A stretch of DNA of 64,000 bases from Flavobacterium terrisoli (GTDB lineage: Bacteria > Bacteroidota > Bacteroidia > Flavobacteriales > Flavobacteriaceae). The stretch lies in NCBI RefSeq assembly GCF_030167905.1, contig NZ_JARGNA010000010.1, positions 62,001 to 126,000 of the forward strand. The letters are read 5' to 3'. This document shows positions 1 to 7,312 of the stretch, one piece after another. The stretch's first letter is position 1; each line of letters starts with the position of its first letter. The position numbers were made by a program, and so were the translations under genes. The notes beneath the pieces were generated by a model. The model ran no database searches. It saw only the letters and a program-made list of their open reading frames with translations, and was not told the DNA's origin.

Positions 1-164
1 ACACGACTGATGTCAATACAGTCCTGCAAAGTTACACCATTATCGCCATCCAAAGTTACGGTAATTTTGTAACTCTCTAAAATGCTTAAATCTACAAGGA
101 ATAACGTCGGATTTTCTAGTAATCCTTCTTCCAATAAATTCGAAACTTTCTCTTTAAATGTCAT
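1..164 (-). CDS. rimP: Ribosome maturation factor RimP (5' part only)
   Basis: The gene begins at the ATG complementary to 162-164 and runs off the left edge, so only about 54 N-terminal residues are seen. They read [14 protein letters not shown], then a LFLVDLSI strand, then [20 protein letters not shown]. This matches the N-terminal alpha/beta domain of RimP, which binds the nascent 30S subunit and aids its maturation; the dGDxGVtldDC segment is typical of the family. In most bacteria rimP leads a nusA-infB operon, which would lie left of this window. A promoter (229-257) and a terminator-like hairpin (173-198) precede it. The identification is from sequence recognition of a partial gene. 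Confidence 0.85.
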   Translation of the reverse strand, partial: MTFKEKVSNLLEEGLLENPTLFLVDLSILESYKITVTLDGDNGVTLQDCIDISR

Positions 165-172
165 ATTTGTAT

Positions 173-198
173 AAAAAGAGGGAAGCAGTGCTTCCCTC
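173..198 (-). terminator. Terminator-like hairpin in the rimP leader
   Basis: On the minus strand a perfect 9-bp stem (GAGGGAAGC / GCTTCCCTC, 3-nt loop) is followed at once by TTTTT, about 9 bases before the rimP ATG and downstream of its promoter. It looks like an intrinsic terminator placed in the leader, so a possible attenuator. No gene ends here on either strand. Confidence 0.6.
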
Positions 199-228
199 AT
201 TATTTAGTTTAAATGGTAAATAACGGTG

Positions 229-257
229 CAAATATAGTTATTTTTTTATAAATCAAA
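229..257 (-). promoter_or_regulatory. Bacteroidota-type promoter for rimP
   Basis: On the minus strand the -7 element TATATTTG lies at 229-236 and a TTTG at 254-257, 17 bases apart (the consensus spacing is about 19). It is positioned to transcribe rimP through the leader hairpin. Confidence 0.55.
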
Positions 258-332
258 AACCATTGCCAAATCAAAAAAAAATAATATCTTTATTGTGTTA
301 ATATATCCTATCCAAAATTTACTTTTTTTATT

Positions 333-1157
333 ATGAAAAAAATCTTAGTCCCAACAGACTTTTCAGAACACGCCGGATACGCATTAAAAGTTGCGGCTCA
401 AATAGCCAGAAAAAACGGCGGAGAAATTTTCCTTCTTCACATGTTAGAATTACCTCATCAAGGCAGTGACGCTGTAGGAAGTGGCCATGACATACCTGAA
501 ATCATGCTTTTCAAAAATGCTGCCATAACCAGATTGGAAAATTTAATGGATGACCCAAGTCTTGAAGGTTTGAAAGTTTCAGAAATCATTCAATTTGAAT
601 TGGCTTTCAACGGCATCATGAATATCAGCAAAAAAAACGAAGTGGACTTAATTGTTATGGGTTCTCACGGCGCAAGCGGTTTTAAGGAAATGTTTATTGG
701 TTCTAATGCTGAAAAAGTGGTTCGTTTTTCTGAAACACCGGTTTTGGTAGTTAAAAAAGACCAAGGTAATTTTAATGTAGATAAGTTTGTATTTGCTTCT
801 GACTTTTCAGATGAGATAAAAGCACCTTTCAAAAAAGCGGTTGAATTTGCCAACAAACTGGATGCTGAGTTGCATTTGGTAATGATTAACACTCCAAGCA
901 GTTTTAAACCAACTCATATTGCCAAAGAGATTATGAACAATTTCGTTTCTGGTTTCACTATCAACAAATTTTCAACGCACATTTATAATGATGTTAATGT
1001 TGAAAGCGGCATCCTGAATTTTGCCAATCACATTAATGCTGATTTAATCGGAATGAGTACCCATGGCCGTAAAGGACTATCTCATTTCTTCAACGGAAGC
1101 ATCAGTGAAGATTTAGTAAATCACGCGCTGAGACCGGTAGTTACTTTTAAAATTTAA
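333..1157 (+). CDS. Universal stress protein, two tandem Usp domains
   Basis: A 274-residue protein with two UspA domains, roughly residues 1-142 and 148-274. Each carries the nucleotide-binding G-x2-G-x9-GS pattern: GSHGASGFKEMFIGS at 110-124 in the first, and GMSTHGRKGLSHFFNGS near 240-256 in the second. Both copies therefore look ATP-binding competent. It has no signal peptide or membrane segment and should be cytoplasmic. Tandem Usp proteins of this size are common in Bacteroidota and are linked to stress survival; the specific role here is not known. It is monocistronic, with a strong terminator directly downstream and a tRNA on the other strand beyond that. Confidence 0.9.
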   Translation: MKKILVPTDFSEHAGYALKVAAQIARKNGGEIFLLHMLELPHQGSDAVGSGHDIPEIMLFKNAAITRLENLMDDPSLEGLKVSEIIQFELAFNGIMNISKKNEVDLIVMGSHGASGFKEMFIGSNAEKVVRFSETPVLVVKKDQGNFNVDKFVFASDFSDEIKAPFKKAVEFANKLDAELHLVMINTPSSFKPTHIAKEIMNNFVSGFTINKFSTHIYNDVNVESGILNFANHINADLIGMSTHGRKGLSHFFNGSISEDLVNHALRPVVTFKI

Positions 1158-1180
1158 AGACCAAATAATATAAAAACAAA

Positions 1181-1207
1181 AAAGCCTCTCAATTTGAGAG
1201 GCTTTTT
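1181..1207 (+). terminator. Rho-independent terminator of the usp gene
   Basis: A perfect 10-bp stem AAAGCCTCTC / GAGAGGCTTT with a 5-nt loop, followed by T residues. The A-rich left side lets it also end tRNA transcription from the other strand. Confidence 0.9.
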
Positions 1208-1210
1208 CTG

Positions 1211-1281
1211 TTGGTCTACTAGGACTCGAACCTAGAAAGACTGCACCAAAAACAGTTGTGTTACCATTACACCATAGACCA
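1211..1281 (-). tRNA. tRNA-Gln (anticodon TTG)
   Basis: Read on the minus strand, this 71-nt sequence folds as a complete cloverleaf: acceptor TGGTCTA/TAGACCA, D arm GTGT-AATGGTA-ACAC, anticodon stem ACTGT/GCAGT with loop TTTTGGT (anticodon TTG), a 4-nt variable loop, T arm CTAGG-TTCGAGT-CCTAG and discriminator A. The 3' CCA is not encoded. Anticodon UUG reads CAA/CAG, so the amino acid is glutamine. A near-perfect promoter lies upstream at 1349-1379. Confidence 0.95.
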
Positions 1282-1348
1282 GCTTTCCTTCACTTAGCAA
1301 TATTATCAGCAGTATCCTGTGAAACTGCCGTTTTGCTTAATGCGAGTG

Positions 1349-1379
1349 CAAATTTAGAACAAATTTTATTTTACACAAA
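1349..1379 (-). promoter_or_regulatory. Consensus promoter for tRNA-Gln
   Basis: On the minus strand TTTG (1376-1379), exactly 19 bases, then TAAATTTG (1349-1356). This is the full Bacteroidota sigma-A consensus, 67 bases before the tRNA 5' end. Nothing else is evident in the gene-free stretch 1282-1552. Confidence 0.85.
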
Positions 1380-1552
1380 CAATTCGCAGAAAAAATTAAA
1401 TACTTGATTTGGAAAATCGCAATATCCGTTCATAATAAACTTGTAATTAATTCGTTATCCTTTTGAGAAAATTTTGTTAAGCCACGTTTAATTGCGTTAA
1501 AAAAAATAGTTTCTTTGTAACCATAAATAAAACCCCTTCATTTCATACTTAT

Positions 1553-4500
1553 ATGATGAATTTTAACTTCAACAAGTGGAATACCATTTTAGGATGGACA
1601 GCCTTTGCGATTTCCTTAATTACTTTTTCGCTAACCGTAGAACCTACCATGAGTTTTTGGGATTGTGGCGAATACATTGCTACCGCTGCTAAATTGGAGG
1701 TTGGGCATCCACCGGGCGCACCATTGTTTCAGATTTTAGGCGCTTTCTTTGCCATGTTTGCCACAAATAAGGAAACTGTAGCCTTGATGGTAAATATGAT
1801 GTCTGTGTTTTCGAGTGCATTTACCATCCTGTTTATGTTCTGGTCTTCCTCTATTTTATTGAGAAAAATTGTTTCTTCCTATACCGAAATAAACAAAGAC
1901 AAAGCCATTGTAATCCTTGGAAGTTCAATGGTTGGTTCGCTGGCCTTGACTTTTTCCGATAGTTTTTGGTTCAATGCCGTTGAAGCCGAGGTATATGCTA
2001 TGGCATCATTATTTATAGCCCTGTTGTTTTGGCTTGGCTTGCGTTGGGAACAAGATATGCACACACCAAAAGGCAACCGTTGGCTGTTATTGATTTCACT
2101 AATTGTCGGACTTTCTTTCGGAGTTCACTTTATGGCTTTATTGACCATTCCTGCGATTGGGTTTTTATATTACTTCAAAAATTATAAAACTGTTACCATT
2201 AAAAGTTTCCTTATTGCCAATGTAATTATTGTGGCAGTGCTGTTGTTTATTTTCAAATTATTATTACCATACACACTTGCTTTCTTTGGAAAAATGGAAA
2301 TCTTTATGGTGAACAGCATCGGTCTGCCTTTCAATTCAGGAACGATCTTTTCAACCATATTGATTATTGTGTTTTTCTACTTCGGATTAAAATATACCCG
2401 TGAAAAAGGACATCCGTTTTACAATACGGCATTGCTGTGCATACTTTTTGTATTGGTTGGTTTTTCCACCTGGATGATGTTACCGATTCGTGCCAATGCC
2501 AATGTGGTCATCAATGAAAACAAACCTTCTGATGCTGCCGAGGTTTTGGCTTATTACAATCGTGAACAATATGGTGTGAATCCTTTGTTTTACGGACCAC
2601 AATACACCGATACTTTTGCCGGATTAGATGAAGATCAACCTTATTTAGACAAAGCACCTAACTACGAAAGAGATTATAGAACCGGAAAATATGTTATTGT
2701 AAACAACTACAAAAACGCTGAACAAAATACCGATGACAATCAAAAAGCAGTTCTTCCGCGTCTTTGGAGTACAGATCATATTGAAAACTATATTGAATTT
2801 ACTGGTCCGCCTAAATTCAAACTGAACCAAAACTATCCTTATGAAGAAGACTTGGCTCAATATGGTGTTAACATTGACAGTCTAAGCGAAGAACAGGTAA
2901 TGCAGGCCGTTGGCCAGTTGAAAGAAGAGATGCAAAAAAACATCAATGAATTCAAGACGGCTTACGAACAAAAACAAATTGACAACGCAGATTATGTTTC
3001 ATTCCTGAAAAAATACAGTGATTATCTTATCGTTGAAAAACCTTCAACCTGGGACAATATCAGCTTTATGATAGAATACCAATTTGGCTACATGTACGGA
3101 AGGTATTTGTTGTGGAATTTCGTTGGAAGACAAAATGATATTCAGGGCAAATATGACAACCTCGACGGAAACTGGTTGAGCGGAATCAAATTTATTGACG
3201 AAGTGCATCTGGGCAAAGGAACACAGGAAAACCTACCGGATGACGTATTGAATAACAAAGGCCGAAACCTGTATTATTTCTTACCGTTTATCATTGGCTT
3301 AATCGGGTTGATGTACCATGCACAAAGAGACTTAAAAAGCTTTTATGTGTTGCTGGTTTTGTTCCTATTCACCGGATTTGCACTTAAAATATACCTGAAC
3401 GAAAGACCTTTTGAACCAAGGGAAAGAGATTATGCCTTAGTCGGTTCTTTCTATGTTTTTGCACTTTGGATTGGTTTTGGGGTGTATGCCATTTACGAAA
3501 TCATCTCCGATTATATCAAATCGAAAATTGTTGGACCGGTAGTCATTACAGCCTGTCTTTTGGCTACGCCGGTTTTAATGGCTTCGCAAAACTGGGATGA
3601 TCACGATCGTTCAAACAAATACACTGCCATCGCCATGGCGAAGAACTATCTGGAATCTTGTGACCAAAACGCCATCCTTTTCACCATCGGAGATAATGAT
3701 ACTTTCCCGCTTTGGTATGCACAGGAAATTGAAGGCATCAGGACCGATATTAAAATCGTAAACACCAGCCTGTTTATGACCGATTGGTATATCGACCAGA
3801 TGAAATTCAAAACCTATAAATCTGATGGTTTGCCAATTTCATTTACCCATAATGAATATGTTGGAGACAAGTTAGATTATGTGGCTCATATTCCGAAGAC
3901 AGATGCCCGTTGGGACATTAAAGGCTTTATCGATTTTATCAAATTGCCAAAATCTACGATTGATTTGCAAAACGGACAAACGATTCATTATTATCCAACG
4001 AACAAAATCAGAATTCCGGTAGATAAAAACACCATCATCAGGAATAAAGTGGTTGACCCAATTTACAATGACTCAATTGTTCCTTACATCGACTTAGATA
4101 TCAAAGGAAGTGCGATGTACAAGAATCGTCTGATGATGTTGGATGTTTTGGCCAATAACAATTGGAAAAGACCGGTTTATTTCACCGGAGGAAGCTTTGG
4201 AGATGACGATTATCTTTGGATGAAAGATTACTTGCAACTAGACGGTTTGGTTTACAAATTGGTGCCGATCAAAACGCCTATCGACAAAGAAAATCCTTAT
4301 GACATGGGACAAATCGACAGCGAGAAAATGTATGATTTGGTGATGAAATGGAATTGGGGCAATGGTGAAAGCACCAGCATTTATCACGATCCTGAAACCC
4401 GTAAAAACAGTATTTCCTATCGAACCAATATGTCCCGATTGATGGAACAATTGATCAATGAAGGCAAGAAAGACAAAGCCAAAAAAGTAATCGATTTGGC

Positions 4501-4831
4501 CATGACCAAAATGCCGATGGATTATTACGGATACTACACGATGGTGGAGCCATTCATTGGTGGTTATTATGAAATTGGCGAAAAAGCCAAAGCCCGTGAA
4601 GTCCTGGAAAGATTGATGACCAAATACAAACAGAACTTAAAATACTATGCCGGAATTCAACCTTCAATTCAAAATGGAATTGCGACTGATATCATCACCG
4701 ATATTGAGCGTTATAGAAGTTTGCTGATTGTAATGAAAGACCGTGGAGATTTGGAGTTTTACAATAAAAACAAACCTGTTTTCAACTCTTTTGTACAACG
4801 ATTTACCCGTTTCGGAAGAGATTTAGAATAA
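1553..4831 (+). CDS. DUF2723 / GT117 family membrane protein, putative protein O-glycosyltransferase-like
   Basis: A 1092-residue polytopic membrane protein. The N-terminus (residues 33-60) holds the family hallmark MSFWDCGEYIATAAKLEVG followed by HPPGAPL, with the acidic D37/E40 pair in the first outside loop as in GT-C enzymes. About ten hydrophobic segments fall in residues 10-340 and 575-700; the rest is a large soluble C-terminal part. DUF2723 proteins are classed as GT117 and are related to eukaryotic TMEM260 O-mannosyltransferase. In Bacteroidota the substrate is generally unproven; transfer of a sugar from a polyprenyl-phosphate donor to secreted proteins is an inference. The start could be either of the first two ATG codons (1553 or 1556). 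It is monocistronic with a terminator at 4848. Confidence 0.85.
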   Translation: MMNFNFNKWNTILGWTAFAISLITFSLTVEPTMSFWDCGEYIATAAKLEVGHPPGAPLFQILGAFFAMFATNKETVALMVNMMSVFSSAFTILFMFWSSSILLRKIVSSYTEINKDKAIVILGSSMVGSLALTFSDSFWFNAVEAEVYAMASLFIALLFWLGLRWEQDMHTPKGNRWLLLISLIVGLSFGVHFMALLTIPAIGFLYYFKNYKTVTIKSFLIANVIIVAVLLFIFKLLLPYTLAFFGKMEIFMVNSIGLPFNSGTIFSTILIIVFFYFGLKYTREKGHPFYNTALLCILFVLVGFSTWMMLPIRANANVVINENKPSDAAEVLAYYNREQYGVNPLFYGPQYTDTFAGLDEDQPYLDKAPNYERDYRTGKYVIVNNYKNAEQNTDDNQKAVLPRLWSTDHIENYIEFTGPPKFKLNQNYPYEEDLAQYGVNIDSLSEEQVMQAVGQLKEEMQKNINEFKTAYEQKQIDNADYVSFLKKYSDYLIVEKPSTWDNISFMIEYQFGYMYGRYLLWNFVGRQNDIQGKYDNLDGNWLSGIKFIDEVHLGKGTQENLPDDVLNNKGRNLYYFLPFIIGLIGLMYHAQRDLKSFYVLLVLFLFTGFALKIYLNERPFEPRERDYALVGSFYVFALWIGFGVYAIYEIISDYIKSKIVGPVVITACLLATPVLMASQNWDDHDRSNKYTAIAMAKNYLESCDQNAILFTIGDNDTFPLWYAQEIEGIRTDIKIVNTSLFMTDWYIDQMKFKTYKSDGLPISFTHNEYVGDKLDYVAHIPKTDARWDIKGFIDFIKLPKSTIDLQNGQTIHYYPTNKIRIPVDKNTIIRNKVVDPIYNDSIVPYIDLDIKGSAMYKNRLMMLDVLANNNWKRPVYFTGGSFGDDDYLWMKDYLQLDGLVYKLVPIKTPIDKENPYDMGQIDSEKMYDLVMKWNWGNGESTSIYHDPETRKNSISYRTNMSRLMEQLINEGKKDKAKKVIDLAMTKMPMDYYGYYTMVEPFIGGYYEIGEKAKAREVLERLMTKYKQNLKYYAGIQPSIQNGIATDIITDIERYRSLLIVMKDRGDLEFYNKNKPVFNSFVQRFTRFGRDLE

Positions 4832-4847
4832 AATAATTTACCGTGCT

Positions 4848-4890
4848 AAAATGTGCTGATCTATTTCTTTAGGTTGGCACATTTTTTTTA
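4848..4890 (+). terminator. Rho-independent terminator after the GT117 gene
   Basis: AAAATGTGC pairs with GCACATTTT (9 bp) across a 19-20 nt loop, then a run of T. It ends just before the deacetylase start. Confidence 0.75.
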
Positions 4891-4900
4891 TATTTAGCCT

Positions 4901-5533
4901 ATGAGTTTATGGGTAAAAACAAACCGTTTCGCAAAGACTATTTTTCCAAAATATATTTGGGAAATACCCAATAATGAAAAAAAAGTATTCCTCACTTTTG
5001 ATGATGGCCCGATTCCTGAAGTCACCGAATGGACTTTGGCACAATTAAAAAAGCACAAGGCGAAAGCCACCTTCTTTTGTATCGGCAACAACATTGAAAA
5101 GCATCCCGAAGTTTTTCAAAAAGTAATCGATAATGGTCATGCTATCGGCAACCACACTTTTAACCATCTCAAAGGCTGGAAAACTCCCTTGGAAGACTAC
5201 ATAGAAAACACCCAGCTTTGTAATTCACAATTCACCATTCACCATTCTTCGACAACTTTATTTCGTCCGCCATACGGCAAAATAAAACCTTCCCAGTCCA
5301 AAGCGCTGAGAAAACTGGGGTACAAAATAATCATGTGGGATATTATTAGCATGGATTTTGACCAAACCATTTCGCCTGAAAAATGCCTGGACAATGTATT
5401 GAAAAATATAGAAAGTGGAAGTATTATCGTATTTCACGACAGCATAAAAGCCTGGAAAAACCTCGAGTACGTTTTACCAAAAACTTTAGAATACTTAAAC
5501 GAAAAAGGATTTGTTTGTGAAAAAATAAACTAG
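4901..5533 (+). CDS. Polysaccharide deacetylase family protein (NodB-type)
   Basis: A 210-residue protein forming a single NodB homology domain (carbohydrate esterase family 4). Catalytic motifs are intact: TFDDGP at 32-37 (catalytic base and metal-binding aspartates), GNHTFNH at 83-89 giving the H-x3-H metal ligands H85 and H89, RPPYG at 122-126, and a late VFHD motif. These enzymes use a divalent metal to remove N-acetyl groups from peptidoglycan or other glycans. No signal peptide is obvious, so its location is unclear. The short length suggests a catalytic domain alone. Confidence 0.9.
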   Translation: MSLWVKTNRFAKTIFPKYIWEIPNNEKKVFLTFDDGPIPEVTEWTLAQLKKHKAKATFFCIGNNIEKHPEVFQKVIDNGHAIGNHTFNHLKGWKTPLEDYIENTQLCNSQFTIHHSSTTLFRPPYGKIKPSQSKALRKLGYKIIMWDIISMDFDQTISPEKCLDNVLKNIESGSIIVFHDSIKAWKNLEYVLPKTLEYLNEKGFVCEKIN

Positions 5534-5553
5534 GTCAAATTCCTAATTGTCAT

Positions 5554-5572
5554 CCTGAGCGCAGTCGAAGGG
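5554..5572. repeat. Copy 1 of a 19-bp dispersed repeat
   Basis: CCTGAGCGCAGTCGAAGGG, identical to 62762-62780, and preceded in both copies by TGTCA and one variable base. It abuts the stop codon of the thioredoxin gene. I recognise this sequence as a repeat widely dispersed in intergenic DNA of Bacteroidota and other bacteria. Confidence 0.8.
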
Positions 5573-5869
5573 TTACAATTGATCCTGAACCAAAGCAATG
5601 ATGCTGTTGGCATCCAATTCACCCGATTGTCTCCAAACCATTTGACCATCTTTGTAAATCATCAAGGTTGGCAAACCTTTGATACGCAACGCATCGGCTA
5701 ACTCCTGATTCTTATCTACATCAATTTTGATCACTTTTGCCTTGTCACCAAGCGCAGCTGCTACATCTCTGATAACAGGATGCATGGACACTGAAGATTC
5801 GTTCCATTCTGTGTAAAAGTCAATTAACACAGGCACTTGAGCGTTGATTAATTCTCCAAATTTTGACAT
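5573..5869 (-). CDS. Thioredoxin-fold protein lacking the CxxC active site
   Basis: A 98-residue single-domain thioredoxin fold. The strand/helix pattern, the KIDVDKNQELA segment and the cis-proline loop KGLPTLMIYKDG are clear. Where active thioredoxins have WCGPC, this protein has WNESS (W22-S26), so both redox cysteines are replaced and the protein contains no cysteine at all. It cannot be a dithiol reductant; a binding, chaperone or regulatory role is an inference. It is transcribed away from the deacetylase, and a TACATTTG -7 element lies at 5923-5930 on the minus strand. Confidence 0.85.
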   Translation of the reverse strand: MSKFGELINAQVPVLIDFYTEWNESSVSMHPVIRDVAAALGDKAKVIKIDVDKNQELADALRIKGLPTLMIYKDGQMVWRQSGELDANSIIALVQDQL

Positions 5870-5944
5870 AAAACCAAAATAATTTTACCTTCTTTTCCAA
5901 AAGAAAAAGAAACATTAAACCACAAATGTAGCATTTTTAACTAA

Positions 5945-7177
5945 TTATGCTACTTTTTCCCCTTTTTTTAGTTCAAAAACAGTTATTTCTGGCCAAATCC
6001 CAACTCTGCCGGGATACGCATGAAACCCTAATCCGCGGTTTACATAAATATATCGCCCTACATTTTCATACAATCCAGCCCATTGTTTGTAAACATATTC
6101 CACCGGACTCCATTTGATAATTCCCGGAATTTCAATTCCGAATTGCAATCCGTGTGTATGACCTGAAAGTGTCAATTGGAAATTCTTGTCGTGATTTTTT
6201 ACTTCATATTCCCAGTGGCTTGGATCATGACTCATCAAGATTTTAAAATCTTCTTGGGTTAATCCTTCTGAAGCTTTATTTAAATCGCCGGCTTGTTTGA
6301 ATTTTTTTCCCCAATTTTCTACGCCAACCAAAGCAATTTCGCTTTCCCCTTTTTTGATTTTAGTATGCTGATTCAACAACAAATCAAAACCAATCATTCC
6401 GTATAAAGCTTTAATGTCCTTGAAATTTTTATCCTTTGCCGCTTGCGATGGCCAATCAACGTATTCACCATAATCATGGTTTCCTAAAACCGCATATTTA
6501 CCATACTCGTGATTGTCAATCTTATTAAAAGTATCAATCCATGGATGCATTTCTGTCGCATGGGTATTTACAATGTCACCGGTAAACAACATCAAATCGG
6601 TTTTTTGTTCGTTGATTAAATCAACAGCGTACTGAATTTTTTCCGGATTATCAAAACTCCCGCTGTGAACATCTGAAATCTGTGTAATCGTAAATCCGTC
6701 AAAATCTTCCGGTAAATCCGGGAAAAACAGAGTCTGTTTAATCACCCTGAAATTGTATTTCCCTTTGGTCATTCCATACAGCAACGAAGTAAAAGGAACT
6801 GCGGCCAATGCTAAAGCAATCTGGCTGACAAATTTTCTTCTTTCAGGTAAAAAATTACCTGTGCTGTTGTCACCCATGAAATAAGTGATTGAACCCGAAA
6901 AAAGCCTGTAAATGTCTTCCAGAAGCAGTGAAAAAGTGATAATCAATTTGGGAATCACCAGTAACAATAAAAGTCCAAGCGTTATCAGCGTCTGCCTGGT
7001 CTGGCCGATGCTTCTGTCAAATTGGGTAAATTGGTAGATGATATAAATAACCGTAACCAGCGAAGTGATTTGATAAAGATACAATATCCACTTTATTTTG
7101 GTTACTGTTTTAAAAGCCTGAAAAGTATAAAACTCTATAATAGAGATGACTATGATAAAAACAACCCAACGAACCAT
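5945..7177 (-). CDS. Membrane-anchored metallophosphoesterase
   Basis: About 410 residues from the ATG complementary to 7175-7177; a TTG 12 codons upstream (7213) is the alternative. Three or four hydrophobic segments fill the first ~130 residues, followed by a calcineurin-like phosphoesterase domain. Metal ligands are all present: ISDVHSG (DxH), TGDIVN (GD), LGNHDYGEY (GNHD) and SGHTHGLQFG (GHxH). This YkuE/YaeI-like architecture occurs in enzymes acting on membrane or cell-envelope phosphoesters such as lipid A precursors, but the substrate cannot be read here. It is divergent from polA. Confidence 0.85.
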   Translation of the reverse strand: MVRWVVFIIVISIIEFYTFQAFKTVTKIKWILYLYQITSLVTVIYIIYQFTQFDRSIGQTRQTLITLGLLLLLVIPKLIITFSLLLEDIYRLFSGSITYFMGDNSTGNFLPERRKFVSQIALALAAVPFTSLLYGMTKGKYNFRVIKQTLFFPDLPEDFDGFTITQISDVHSGSFDNPEKIQYAVDLINEQKTDLMLFTGDIVNTHATEMHPWIDTFNKIDNHEYGKYAVLGNHDYGEYVDWPSQAAKDKNFKDIKALYGMIGFDLLLNQHTKIKKGESEIALVGVENWGKKFKQAGDLNKASEGLTQEDFKILMSHDPSHWEYEVKNHDKNFQLTLSGHTHGLQFGIEIPGIIKWSPVEYVYKQWAGLYENVGRYIYVNRGLGFHAYPGRVGIWPEITVFELKKGEKVA

Positions 7178-7312
7178 TGATTTAAAATTTTTAACAAAAT
7201 AACGAATAAACAAAACATAATTATTCCCGATTTAACTAAATTTAACTAAAATATTTCTCTTCTTCAGAATTCAAAGTTTCGCTACATTTACACTTTATAA
7301 TTTTTTTCCAAA

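Noticed and set aside
1211..1281. tRNA-Gln as an integration site for a mobile element
   Set aside because: No integrase, no duplicated tRNA end and no atypical genes next to it.
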